This document shows positions 27,747 through 36,558 of a stretch of 64,000 bases of DNA, in pieces; positions within the stretch are counted from its first letter, which is position 1, and every line of letters begins with the position of its first letter. The stretch lies in assembly GCA_963833235.1 (NCBI GenBank), contig CAWHXG010000004.1:1-64000 (forward strand). The letters are read 5' to 3'. This DNA is from CAWHXG01 sp963833235. Its GTDB lineage: Bacteria > Pseudomonadota > Alphaproteobacteria > Rhodobacterales > Rhodobacteraceae. The notes below the pieces were generated by a model that was not told the DNA's origin, made no database searches, and saw only the letters and a program-made list of their open reading frames with translations. Position numbers and translations under genes: made by a program.

Positions 27747-28475
27747 ATGCCCGACACGACCCGCCCCGCCAGCCCGGAGGCCGCCGAAGCGGTGCTTTCG
27801 CTGAAAGACGCAAGCCTGACGCTGGACGGGAACGCCGGGCCGGTGGAGATCCTGCGCGGGCTGACGATGCAGGTGATGCGCGGCGAGACGTTGGGGCTGG
27901 TCGGGCCGTCTGGGTCTGGCAAGTCGTCGCTCCTCATGGTCATGGGCGGCCTCGAGCGGGCCACGGGCGGGCAGGTGATGGCGCTCGGCCGCGATCTGAC
28001 GGCCCTGAACGAAGACGCGCTGGCCACCTTCCGGAGGGACCATATGGGCGTGGTGTTCCAGTCCTTCCACCTCATTCCGACAATGACCGCGCTCGAGAAC
28101 GTCGCGACGCCGCTGGAACTGGCCGGCGCGAAGGACGCGTTCGAGAGGGCCGAGGCAGAGCTGGCGGCGGTGGGCCTTGCCTCCCGCGCGGGCCATTACC
28201 CCAGCCAGATGTCGGGCGGCGAACAGCAGCGCGTGGCGCTGGCCCGCGCCGCCGCGCCCCGGCCGCAGATCCTGCTGGCCGACGAGCCGACCGGCAACCT
28301 CGACGAGGCGAACGGGGCGGCGATCATGGATCTGCTCTTCGGGCTGCGCGACAGGCACGGCGCCACCCTGGTGCTGGTGACGCACGCCCCCGATCTGGCC
28401 GCCCGCTGCGACCGGGTGCTGCGCCTGCGCGACGGACGGATCGAGGGGCAGGACCTGCGCGAGGCGGCGGAATGA
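27747..28475 (+). CDS. ybbA: ABC transporter ATP-binding protein, YbbA type
   Basis: A 242-residue ATPase with Walker A GPSGSGKSS, VFQSFHLIPTM, signature MSGGEQQR and DEPTGNLDEANG. The AGGAG ribosome binding site lies eight bases before the ATG. It is coupled to the FtsX permease gene by an ATGA overlap and divergent from tesA, the arrangement known from E. coli ybbA-ybbP/tesA. It energises YbbP; the substrate of this system is not established. Confidence 0.9.
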   Translation: MPDTTRPASPEAAEAVLSLKDASLTLDGNAGPVEILRGLTMQVMRGETLGLVGPSGSGKSSLLMVMGGLERATGGQVMALGRDLTALNEDALATFRRDHMGVVFQSFHLIPTMTALENVATPLELAGAKDAFERAEAELAAVGLASRAGHYPSQMSGGEQQRVALARAAAPRPQILLADEPTGNLDEANGAAIMDLLFGLRDRHGATLVLVTHAPDLAARCDRVLRLRDGRIEGQDLREAAE

Positions 28476-31003
28476 ACCTGCCGGTCGCCGTCCGCATCGC
28501 CCGGCGCGAGCTGCGGGGCGGGCTTTCCCAGTTCCGCATATTCCTTCTGTGCCTGGCGCTCGGGGTGATGGCCATCGCCGCCGTCGGCATGGTGCGCGCG
28601 GCCATAGAGAACGGCCTGAAGGCCGAGGGCGCCGCGATCCTCGGCGGCGACGCGGAGCTGGAGTTCACCTACCGCTATGCCGACGCGGCGGAGCTGGCTT
28701 GGATGGAGGCGCGGGCGGAGGCGATCTCGGAGGTCGTCGATTTCCGCTCGATGGCGGTGGTCGGGCAGGGCGATGCGGCCGAACGCGGGCTGACGCAGGT
28801 GAAGGCGGTGGACGACGCCTATCCGCTTGTCGGCGAGGTGCGGCTGGAGCCGGAGATGCCGCTGGCGCAGGCGCTTGGCGGGGCCGAGGGCCTGCCGGGC
28901 GCGGTGATGCAGCGGGTGCTGATCGACAGGATGGGCCTGGCGCCCGGCGACACGTTCCGCCTCGGCGTGAAGGATTTCGTCCTGATGGCGGCGCTCGAGG
29001 CGGAGCCCGATGCCTCCTCGGCGGGGTTCGGTCTTGGCCCGCGCACCATCGTGCGCGCCGCCGATCTGGAGGGCGCGGGCCTGCTGGAGCCCGGTACGCT
29101 CTTCGAGACCAAGTATCGGCTTGATCTGCCGCCGGAGGCAGACCTCGCAGCCCTGCGTAGCGCTGCGTTGCGGGAGTTCCGCGACAGCGGCCTGCGGTGG
29201 CGCGACGCCCGCGACGGAGCGCCCGGCGTGCGCGAGTTCGTGGAGCGGATCGGTGCCTTTCTGGTGCTGGTTGGGCTGGCGGGGCTGGCCGTGGGCGGGG
29301 TCGGCATCTCGGCCTCGGTGCGCGCCTACCTGAACGGCAAGACCGCCACCATCGCGACGCTGAAGACCGTGGGCGCCGACCGGGCGACGATCTTCGCCAC
29401 CTACCTGATCCAGGTCGGCGTGCTGACGGTGATCGGCGTCGCCGCGGGCGTCGCCCTCGGCGCGGCGCTTCCGCTGCTGCTGGCCCCCCTGATCGAGGCG
29501 CGCCTGCCGGTGCCCGTAGCCTTCGGGGTGACCCCCGCGCCGCTGGTGGAGGCTGCCGTCTACGGCCTTCTGACGGCGCTCATCTTCACCCTCTGGCCGC
29601 TCGCCCGCACCGAGGAGGTCCGCGCCGCCGCCCTCTTTCGCGGCGGCGAGGCCGGGCGCCTCCTGCCGCGCCCGATCTACCTGGTCGTCACGGGCGGGCT
29701 CCTTGCGCTGCTCGTCGGCCTTGCCGCGTGGCTTTCCGATGTGCCCGACTTGGCGCTCTGGACGGCGGGCGGCATCGCGGCCTCGCTCGCGGTGCTGACG
29801 CTCGCCGCCCTCGGCCTTCGCTGGCTGGCGCGCCGCGCGGCGCGGCTGCGGCTGGTGCGGGGCCGCCCAGGCCTGCGCCTGGCGCTTGCGGCGATCGGCG
29901 GGCCGCGGCAGGAGGCAGTGCCGGTGATCCTCTCTCTCGGCCTGGGGCTCACGGTTCTGGCCGCCGTGGGGCAGATCGACACCAACCTGCGAAGCGCCAT
30001 CCAGCGCGACCTGCCCGAGATCGCGCCGAGCTACTTCTTCGTCGACATCCAGTCGGATCAGCTTGCCGGCTTCCGCGAGCGGCTGGATACCGACCCCCTC
30101 GTCAGCCGTGTCGAGTCTGCGCCGATGCTGCGCGGCATCATCACCCAGATCAATGGCCGCTCGGCGCGCGAGGTCGGCGGCGACCATTGGGTGCTGCGCG
30201 GCGACCGCGGCGTGACCTATTCCGACGAGCAGCCCGCCACGACGGAGGTGACCGAAGGCACGTGGTGGCCGGCAGGCTATTCCGGCCCGCCGCAGGTGAG
30301 CTTCGCCGCCGAGGAGGCCGCGGAGATCGGCCTGAATCTCGGCGACATGCTGACGATCAACATCCTCGGCCGCGACATCGAGGCGGAGGTCACGAGCTTC
30401 CGGGTGGTGGACTTCTCCAATGCCGGGATCGGCTTCATCATGGCGATGAATCCGGGCGCGCTGGCGGGTGCGCCGCACACCCACATCGCCACCGTCTATG
30501 CCGAGGAGGCGGCGGAGGCCCCGATCCTGCGGGATCTGGCCACCGCCTATCCCAACATCACGGCCGTGCGGGTCCGCGACGCGATCGACAACGTGGCGGG
30601 CATCCTGCGCAGCCTAGCCGCCGCAACATCCTACGGCGCCGGCGCGACGCTGGTCACCGGCTTCATCGTGCTCATCGGCGCGGCCGCCGCAGGGGAGCGG
30701 GCGCGGGTCTACGAGGCGGCGGTGCTGAAGACGCTCGGCGCCACCCGTGCCCGCATCCTCGGCAGCTTCGCGCTGCGCTCGGCGCTTCTGGGTGCCGCCG
30801 CAGGAGTGGTGGCGCTGGCCGCCGGGGCCGCCGCGGGCTGGGGGGTCATGACCTACGTGATGGAGGCATCGTTCCGCCTGGCCTGGGGTTCGGCGCTGAC
30901 GATCATCCTTGGCGGGGTCGCGGCAACGCTGATCGCCGGGCTCGCTTTCGCCTGGCGCCCGCTCGCCGCCCGCCCGGCACAGGTGCTGCGCGCCAGCGAA
31001 TAG
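28472..31003 (+). CDS. ybbP: FtsX-family ABC permease, YbbP type
   Basis: An 843-residue membrane protein with an N-terminal helix (about 24-42), a periplasmic domain, three helices around 265-385, further helices about 400-450, a second periplasmic domain, and a last set about 720-830. That is the ten-helix plan of YbbP. The sequence between sets includes SYFFVDIQSDQL and LGDMLTINILGRDIEAEV, typical of this family. It overlaps the ATPase gene by four bases and ends the operon; a dispersed repeat follows. Confidence 0.9.
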   Translation: MNLPVAVRIARRELRGGLSQFRIFLLCLALGVMAIAAVGMVRAAIENGLKAEGAAILGGDAELEFTYRYADAAELAWMEARAEAISEVVDFRSMAVVGQGDAAERGLTQVKAVDDAYPLVGEVRLEPEMPLAQALGGAEGLPGAVMQRVLIDRMGLAPGDTFRLGVKDFVLMAALEAEPDASSAGFGLGPRTIVRAADLEGAGLLEPGTLFETKYRLDLPPEADLAALRSAALREFRDSGLRWRDARDGAPGVREFVERIGAFLVLVGLAGLAVGGVGISASVRAYLNGKTATIATLKTVGADRATIFATYLIQVGVLTVIGVAAGVALGAALPLLLAPLIEARLPVPVAFGVTPAPLVEAAVYGLLTALIFTLWPLARTEEVRAAALFRGGEAGRLLPRPIYLVVTGGLLALLVGLAAWLSDVPDLALWTAGGIAASLAVLTLAALGLRWLARRAARLRLVRGRPGLRLALAAIGGPRQEAVPVILSLGLGLTVLAAVGQIDTNLRSAIQRDLPEIAPSYFFVDIQSDQLAGFRERLDTDPLVSRVESAPMLRGIITQINGRSAREVGGDHWVLRGDRGVTYSDEQPATTEVTEGTWWPAGYSGPPQVSFAAEEAAEIGLNLGDMLTINILGRDIEAEVTSFRVVDFSNAGIGFIMAMNPGALAGAPHTHIATVYAEEAAEAPILRDLATAYPNITAVRVRDAIDNVAGILRSLAAATSYGAGATLVTGFIVLIGAAAAGERARVYEAAVLKTLGATRARILGSFALRSALLGAAAGVVALAAGAAAGWGVMTYVMEASFRLAWGSALTIILGGVAATLIAGLAFAWRPLAARPAQVLRASE

Positions 31004-31080
31004 GTCACGCACGCCCAGACAGGGCAGCGTCGTAACCCGGATCGCCCTCGAATGACTGCCGACCCTTGTCTGCCGCTCGC

Positions 31081-31114
31081 CCTTCGATATTCCCCAAATA
31101 TCCCCGCCGGAGGC
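31081..31114 (-). repeat. dispersed intergenic repeat, copy D
   Basis: Read on the minus strand it begins TGCCTCCGGCGGGGATATTT and continues GGGGAATATCGAAGG. It lies between the convergent ends of ybbP and panB. Confidence 0.8.
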
Positions 31115-31157
31115 ATCCCTCGCCGCGCAGCGGCCCCTTCCCGAAGCTGGCGGCGCC

Positions 31158-31967
31158 TCACCGATAGACCTGTCCTTCGCCGGGGAAGGCACGGGTGCGC
31201 ACCTCCTCGGCATAGTCCTCCACCGCTTTCTCGATCATGCCGCCCAACGCCCCGTAGACCTTCACGAATTTCGGCGTCCAGGGGTTCAGGCCCAGCATGT
31301 CCTCGAGGACCAGGATCTGCCCGTCGCAGGCGGCGCTGGCGCCGATCCCGATGCTGGGGATGCCGACCTCGGCGGTGATCTTCGCCGCCAGCGGTTCCAC
31401 CACCCCTTCCAGCACGAAGGCGAAGGCGCCGGCCTCCTCCACGGCCTTGGCGTCGGCGATGTGGGCGGGCCAGGTGGAATGGTCGCGGCCCTGGGTCTTG
31501 AAGCCGCCCATGACGTGGGTGGATTGGGGGGTGAGGCCGGTATGGCCCATCACGGGGATGCCGCGTTCGGTGAGGAAGCGGATGGTCTCGGCCATGCTCA
31601 CCCCGCCTTCGAGCTTCACCGCGCCGCACTGGGTTTCCTTCATCACGCGGGCGGCGTTGCGGAACGCGACGGCGGGGCTTTCCTCGTAGCTGCCGAAGGG
31701 CAGGTCGACCACGACGAGCGCCCTCTTGGTGCCGCGCACCACGGCTTTTCCGTGCATTATCATGAGCTCGAGCGTCACGCCGGTGGTGTTCTCCATCCCG
31801 TGCATGACCATGCCGACGCTGTCGCCGACGAGGATGAAATCGGCCACCTTGTCGACGATCGCCGCCGTATGGGCATGATACGAGGTCAGCGAGACGATGG
31901 GCTCGCCGCCCTTGCGCGCGCCGATCTGGGGCGCCGTGGTGCGGGTGATCCGGGTCGGCGTGCTCAT
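31158..31967 (-). CDS. panB: 3-methyl-2-oxobutanoate hydroxymethyltransferase
   Basis: A 269-residue PanB, the first committed enzyme of pantothenate synthesis, adding a hydroxymethyl group from methylene-tetrahydrofolate to 2-oxoisovalerate. Clear family motifs: SLTSYHAHTA, LVGDSVGMVMHG (metal and substrate site), VVDLPFGSYE, VKLEGG and PVMGHTGLTPQS. The ATG at 31967 has AGGA upstream; an upstream ATG at 31997 would add unconserved residues. panC lies 316 bp upstream on the same strand, so the two could be co-transcribed across the repeat array or have separate promoters. Confidence 0.96.
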   Translation of the reverse strand: MSTPTRITRTTAPQIGARKGGEPIVSLTSYHAHTAAIVDKVADFILVGDSVGMVMHGMENTTGVTLELMIMHGKAVVRGTKRALVVVDLPFGSYEESPAVAFRNAARVMKETQCGAVKLEGGVSMAETIRFLTERGIPVMGHTGLTPQSTHVMGGFKTQGRDHSTWPAHIADAKAVEEAGAFAFVLEGVVEPLAAKITAEVGIPSIGIGASAACDGQILVLEDMLGLNPWTPKFVKVYGALGGMIEKAVEDYAEEVRTRAFPGEGQVYR

Positions 31968-32193
31968 GGGGCAGGGTCCTTCGAGGGCGTTTTGCAAGCG
32001 TCGGCAAACGGTCGGCGTTCGGTCGGCATTCCGTCGGACCCCTGCGCGCGCTTGGCAGACGCCCCGTTAACGCCCTTGTCCTAGGCCGGCGCGGCGCCCG
32101 GCGGCAAGGGCGAGGGGCAGGGGGCAGCGCCGCGCTTCGGCCGCGAGGGCTTGCCGCCGCCGTTCCGATGCCCGTCGGTTGCCCGCTTCCGGC

Positions 32194-32307
32194 GACACTT
32201 CATATGCGCGCCGTCGGCGAGGGGACGTCGGGTGCTCGCCTTCGGCGAGGAGACGTCAGGTGCTCGCCTTCGGCGAGGAGACGTCAGGTGCTCGCCTCCG
32301 ACGAGAC
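32194..32307. repeat. tandem mini-hairpin array, 28-bp period, overlapping the end of panC
   Basis: Units begin at 32194 (degenerate), 32224, 32252 and 32280. The two central units begin GACGTCRGGTGCTCGCCTTC, and each holds the perfect stem CTCGCC-TTC-GGCGAG. The last unit supplies the final codons and stop of panC (at 32284). The design (GACGT, TGC, then a stem with a TTC loop) resembles the 27-bp array at 12543. Confidence 0.85.
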
Positions 32308-33168
32308 TTCCCGCTGGTCGATCAGCAGCACGTCGCCGAAATGCACGGCGAGGAGGAGGACGACCGGGGCTGCGAGGGGGCCCTGCACCTCGGCGAGGGT
32401 CATCGCGTCGCGGATGTCGACGCTGTCGAGGACCGCGCCGGGGGCCTCGGCGATGCCGGCCCGCAGGACGTCCTCCAGCGCCTCGGCGGTGACGGGGCCG
32501 GCGGCGGCCAGCGCCTCGGCCGCGTCGAGGGCGGCGTTGAGGGCGGGGGCGGCGGCCCGCTGCGCCGGGGTCAGCCTGGCGTTGCGCGACGACAGCGCCA
32601 GACCGTCGGGCGCGCGCAGGGTGGGCACGCCGGTGATCCGCACGGGCATGTCGAGATCGCGCACCATGGTGCGGATCACCGCAAGCTGCTGGAAATCCTT
32701 GGCGCCGAAGACGGCCTCGTCGGGGGCGACGATGTTCAGGAGCTTCGCGACCACCGTGGCGACGCCGCGGAAATGGCCGGGGCGGAGCGCGCCGATGAGG
32801 ATGCCGGAGAGCGTCGTGGCCTCGACGATCGTCTGCGCGTCCGGGTGATACATCTCGCTTACCGTGGGCAGGAAGACGGCATCGACGCCCTCGACGCGCA
32901 GGCGGGCGAGGTCGGCGGGCTCGTCGCGCGGGTAGGCCTCGAAGTCCTCGCCGGGGCCGAACTGGGTCGGGTTGACGAAGATCGAGACGACCACGCGGTC
33001 GCAGCTGGCGCGGGCGGCGGCGACGAGCGCCGCATGGCCATCGTGCAGCGCGCCCATGGTGGGCACCAGGGCGATCCGGTCGCCGCCCGTCCGCCAGCGC
33101 GCGACGGCGGCGCGGATCGCGGTCTTGCTGCGGCAGATGGCGAGATCGCGGTGCATCCGGCGCGGCAT
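32284..33168 (-). CDS. panC: pantoate--beta-alanine ligase
   Basis: A 294-residue pantothenate synthetase, joining pantoate and beta-alanine with ATP. Family motifs are PTMGALHDGH (HIGH-like), FVNPTQFGPGEDF, GHFRGVATVV, FGAKDFQQ and LSSRNARL (KMSKS-like). ATG codons at 33168 and 33156 are both possible, and neither has a clear ribosome binding site. The C-terminus (EVSSEAST) is encoded by one unit of the 28-bp array, so the array looks like repeated copying of this gene end. It is followed on the same strand by panB. Confidence 0.93.
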   Translation of the reverse strand: MPRRMHRDLAICRSKTAIRAAVARWRTGGDRIALVPTMGALHDGHAALVAAARASCDRVVVSIFVNPTQFGPGEDFEAYPRDEPADLARLRVEGVDAVFLPTVSEMYHPDAQTIVEATTLSGILIGALRPGHFRGVATVVAKLLNIVAPDEAVFGAKDFQQLAVIRTMVRDLDMPVRITGVPTLRAPDGLALSSRNARLTPAQRAAAPALNAALDAAEALAAAGPVTAEALEDVLRAGIAEAPGAVLDSVDIRDAMTLAEVQGPLAAPVVLLLAVHFGDVLLIDQREVSSEAST

Positions 33169-33467
33169 AGGGCGGCTTCGGGCGGTGGGCAAGGCTTTGG
33201 CGCCGGGGGCCATTGCCAGATGCGCTGGACGTGGGGAAGGCCAGTGAAGTCACCCCCAGCCGCCCGTCGAGCCGTTCATCCCCCAGCCCTGCGACAGGCC
33301 CCCAAATCTAGCGCTGCGGACGCTCCGTTACACAATTATGCCTTTACATGCCCGGCGTCATGTCGGACCGTATGTGGTAGGCGAGATGGGGGAACCCCGC
33401 CGCCTGTTGAGCAGGCACATAGCCCTCGGGGCTGTCACCCCGGCGGGCGCAAACCGCGAGGCCGGGC

Positions 33468-33966
33468 ATGTCACTTTTAGAACAGTCGATCGACGATATC
33501 CACCCCATCGACATCGTCGAGACCCTTGCCGAGCATCACGCCTGGGAGTTCGACCGGGTCGGCGAGGACCAGATCGCCATGGCGGTGGAAGGGCAGTGGC
33601 GGACCTATTCGATCACGCTGGCCTGGTCGGGGCATGACGAGACGCTGCGGCTGATCGCGACCTTCGAGATGGAGCCGCCCGAGGACAAGCTTCCGGGACT
33701 TCTACGAGGTGCTGAACCATGCCAACGACATGGTGTGGACGGGGGCCTTCACCTATTGGGCGGAGCAGAAGCTGATGGTGTTTCGGTATGGGCTGGCGCT
33801 GAACGGCGGGCAGGTGGCGTGCCTCGACCAGATCAACACGCTGATCGCCCAGGCGGTGGCGGCGGCGGAGCGGTTCTATCCGGCCTTCCAGCTGGTGACC
33901 TGGGGCGAGACGGCGCCACGCGCGGCCATGCAGGTGGCCATCGCGGAGGCCTACGGGCGGGCCTGA
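33468..33966 (+). pseudogene. YbjN-domain protein, frameshifted near 33696
   Basis: The N-terminal half (EQSIDDIHPIDIVETLAEHH to PPEDKLP) and C-terminal half (DFYEVLNHANDMVWTG to IAEAYGRA) are in different frames. One extra G in CCGGGAC (33694-33699) explains this. Joined, the product would be about 165 residues and match the YbjN-type (type III secretion chaperone-like fold) proteins common in Rhodobacterales, with no premature stop other than that caused by the shift. A sequence error is quite possible because the rest is so well kept. Function is unknown; it lies between panC (divergent) and proC. Confidence 0.82.
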
Positions 33967-33991
33967 GCGCGTCTGTTCGGTCGGGGGGGGC

Positions 33992-34022
33992 GGCGGCGCG
34001 GGGCATCGAGCCCAGCGCCGCC
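33992..34022 (+). terminator. GC-rich hairpin after the ybjN-type gene
   Basis: GGCGGCGC (33992-33999) pairs with GCGCCGCC (34015-34022). The loop itself can form GGG/CCC pairs. It begins 26 bases after the stop, with no T-run. Confidence 0.45.
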
Positions 34023-34148
34023 GCGCCGGGCCGGGGCCCGGCCGCCCCACGGCGAGCGTCGGGGGCTGCCGCCGGCGTCGGCCATGGCGGCGGTGTTGCG
34101 GGGGTGGCGCGGCGCGCCTAACCTGCCGGCTGCGACCGGGGAGGTATC

Positions 34149-34964
34149 ATGGCATTCGAGGACATCGCGGCGCGCGGGCTGGTGATCCAAGGCTGCGGCA
34201 AGATGGGGTCGGCGCTGCTGGAGGGCTGGCTTGCGGGCGGTTTGCCGGCGGCGGCGGTGCATGTGCAGGACCCGGCGCCTTCGGACTGGCTGCGCGGGCT
34301 GGCGGCGCAGGGGCTGCCTTTGAACGGCGCGTTGCCGGAGGCGCCGGCCCTGGTGCTGGTCGCGGTGAAGCCGCAGATGATGGGCGCGGCCCTGCCGGGG
34401 CTGGCGGCGCTGGGCGGCGGCGGCACGGCGTTCCTGTCGATCGCCGCGGGCACGCCGATCGCGCGGTTCGAGGACGCTCTGGGCGCCGGCACGCCGGTGG
34501 TGCGGGCGATGCCGAACACGCCGGCGTCGCTTGGCCGGGGGATCACGGCGCTGGTGGCGAACGCCCCCGGGCAGGCGCATCTGGCCCTGGCCGAGGCGCT
34601 GATGGCGGCGGTGGGGCAGGTGGTGCGGCTGGACGACGAGGCGCAGATGGATGCGGTGACGGGGGTTTCGGGGTCGGGGCCGGCCTACGTGTTCCACCTG
34701 ATCGAGGCGATGGCGGCGGCGGGCGAAGCGGAGGGGCTGCCGGCCGATCTGGCGCTGACGCTGGCGCGGGCGACGGTGGCGGGCGCCGGGCACATGGCCG
34801 ATGTCACTGGGCGCGACCCGGGGCGGCTGCGGGAGGACGTGACGAGCCCGAACGGGACAACCCAGGCGGGGCTGGAGGTGCTGCGCGGGGGCGACGCGCT
34901 GGTGCGGCTGATCGGCGCCACGGTGGCGGCGGCGGCGGCGCGGAGCCGGGAGCTGCGCGGATGA
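34149..34964 (+). CDS. proC: pyrroline-5-carboxylate reductase
   Basis: A 271-residue ProC, the last enzyme of proline synthesis, reducing pyrroline-5-carboxylate with NAD(P)H. The N-terminal nucleotide fold reads GLVIQGCGKMGSALLEGW. VAVKPQMM and RAMPNTP follow. The C-terminal dimer domain has the signature region TGVSGSGPAYVFHLIEAM and DVTSPNGTTQAGLE. A GGGGAGG ribosome binding site lies before the ATG. It overlaps the next gene by four bases and starts a three-gene operon. Confidence 0.96.
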   Translation: MAFEDIAARGLVIQGCGKMGSALLEGWLAGGLPAAAVHVQDPAPSDWLRGLAAQGLPLNGALPEAPALVLVAVKPQMMGAALPGLAALGGGGTAFLSIAAGTPIARFEDALGAGTPVVRAMPNTPASLGRGITALVANAPGQAHLALAEALMAAVGQVVRLDDEAQMDAVTGVSGSGPAYVFHLIEAMAAAGEAEGLPADLALTLARATVAGAGHMADVTGRDPGRLREDVTSPNGTTQAGLEVLRGGDALVRLIGATVAAAAARSRELRG

Positions 34965-35299
34965 GCGGGGCTGCGTTCGAGGATTTCCTGAAGCTCGACA
35001 TCCGGGTCGGGACGGTGACGCGGGCGGCGCCCTTTCCGGAGGCGCGCAAGCCGGCCTTGCGGCTGTGGGTGGATTTCGGCGGCGAGATCGGGGTGCGCGC
35101 GTCATCGGCGCAGATCACGGAGCATTACGTGCCGGACGCGCTGGTGGGCCGGCAGGTGCTGGCGGTGGTGAACTTTCCGCCGCGGCAGATCGGGCCGGTG
35201 CGCTCGGAGGTGCTGGTGCTGGGGGTGACGGACGCGGAGGGCGCGGTGGTTCTGGTGGCGCCGGAGCGGCCGGTGCCCGACGGGGCGCGGCTGCATTGA
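34961..35299 (+). CDS. csaA: CsaA-like tRNA-binding domain protein
   Basis: A 112-residue protein consisting of a single EMAP-II-like OB-fold tRNA-binding domain. Motifs include FLKLDIRVGTVTRAAPFPEARKPA, SSAQITEHY and VVNFPPRQIGPVRSEVLVLG, all strongly like CsaA. CsaA has been described as a tRNA-binding and export-related chaperone. It sits between proC and a hydroxyacid dehydrogenase, overlapping each by four bases. Confidence 0.9.
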   Translation: MSGAAFEDFLKLDIRVGTVTRAAPFPEARKPALRLWVDFGGEIGVRASSAQITEHYVPDALVGRQVLAVVNFPPRQIGPVRSEVLVLGVTDAEGAVVLVAPERPVPDGARLH

Positions 35300-36255
35300 G
35301 CGCGCGGGTGTATGTCACGCGGCCGTTGCCGGAGCCGGTGATGGCGCGGCTGCGCGGGGCGTTCGCGCTGGTGGAGCGGCCGGAGACGACGCCGTGCAGC
35401 CGGGCGGAGATGGTGGCGGCGCTTACGGGGTTCGACGGGGTTCTGGCGACGCTGGGGGACCGGTTCGACGCGGAGGTGTTCGCGGCGGCGGGGGCGCCGC
35501 GGGCGCGGGTGCTGGCGAATTTCGGGGTGGGGTACAACCATATCGACGTGGCGGCGGCGCGGGGCGCGGGGGTGGTGGTGACCAACACGCCGGGGGCGGT
35601 GACCGAGGCGACGGCGGACGTGGCGGTGATGCTGATGCTGATGGCGGCGCGGCGGGCGGGCGAGGGCGAGCGGCTGGTGCGGGCGGGCGCGTGGCCGGGC
35701 TGGCACCCGGTGCAGATGCTGGGGCAGGGGGTGAGCGGCCGGACGCTGGGGATCGTCGGGATGGGGCGGATCGGGCGGGCGGTGGCGCGGCGGGCGCAGG
35801 CGGGGTTCGGGATGCGCGTGGTGTTCCACAACCGCTCGGCTTTGGCGGACGCGGGCGTGCCGGCGCGGCAGCTGGGCGGGTTGGCGGAGGTGATGGCGGC
35901 GGCGGACATCGTGGTGGTGACGGTGCCGGGCGGGCCGCAGACGCGGCATCTGATCGATGCGGCCGCGCTGGCGGCGATGCGGCCGGGCGGCGTGCTGGTG
36001 AACGTCAGCCGCGGCGACGTGGTGGACGAGGCGGCGCTGATCGTGGCGCTGGAGGAGGGGCGGCTCGCGGCGGCGGGGCTTGACGTGTACGAGAACGAGC
36101 CGGACGTGCCGGCGCGGCTGCGGGCGCTGGAGAACGCGGTCCTGCTGCCGCATCTGGGCACCGCGGTGGAGGAAGTACGGGTGGCGATGGGCATGATGGC
36201 CGCGGACAATCTGGAGGCCGTGCTGGGCGGCGGCACGGCGCCGAACCCGGTGTGA
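35296..36255 (+). CDS. D-2-hydroxyacid dehydrogenase (glyoxylate/hydroxypyruvate reductase type)
   Basis: A 319-residue NAD(P)-dependent dehydrogenase. FGVGYNHIDVAAARGAGVVV marks the substrate domain, and the nucleotide motif is GIVGMGRIGRAVARRAQ. The catalytic Arg is in VNVSRGDVVDE, the Glu follows in NEPDVPARL, and the His is in LLPHLGTAVEE. The best start is a TTG at 35296 that overlaps the csaA stop (TTGA); a GTG at 35308 is the alternative. Substrates of this subfamily are usually glyoxylate or hydroxypyruvate; the exact one cannot be read from sequence. Confidence 0.9.
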   Translation: MSARVYVTRPLPEPVMARLRGAFALVERPETTPCSRAEMVAALTGFDGVLATLGDRFDAEVFAAAGAPRARVLANFGVGYNHIDVAAARGAGVVVTNTPGAVTEATADVAVMLMLMAARRAGEGERLVRAGAWPGWHPVQMLGQGVSGRTLGIVGMGRIGRAVARRAQAGFGMRVVFHNRSALADAGVPARQLGGLAEVMAAADIVVVTVPGGPQTRHLIDAAALAAMRPGGVLVNVSRGDVVDEAALIVALEEGRLAAAGLDVYENEPDVPARLRALENAVLLPHLGTAVEEVRVAMGMMAADNLEAVLGGGTAPNPV

Positions 36256-36558
36256 CAGGTTTCGGAGCGAGCCCGCGTGGGGCGGAAGGCGGGCCCGGGG
36301 CCGGACGCGTCGGAAGATGGGCCTGCCCTGCCGGTGTTCCTTTACAGGCAGGCGGGGCAAGACCCGGCCGGCGTGGCCGATGGTGGAGCTTCACCTCGCG
36401 ATACGCGGCCCGGACGGGCCGGGCTGGGGGCGGCGGAGGTGACGCGGCGAGGACCGCATCGTTGATCCGCAGCACGCGAGCTCGTTGGTGCCGGCATGGC
36501 GGGCGGGAAGGGCCTGCGGCACCGACGACAGAAACTTTTACCGCTGTCGGTCGGCAGT
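36256..36558. other. intergenic region with one hairpin
   Basis: No gene is seen in this stretch. A 7-bp stem (GCCTGCC 36321-36327, GGCAGGC 36347-36353) with a 19-base loop may end the proC operon. Codon-like structure is absent in all frames. Confidence 0.5.
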
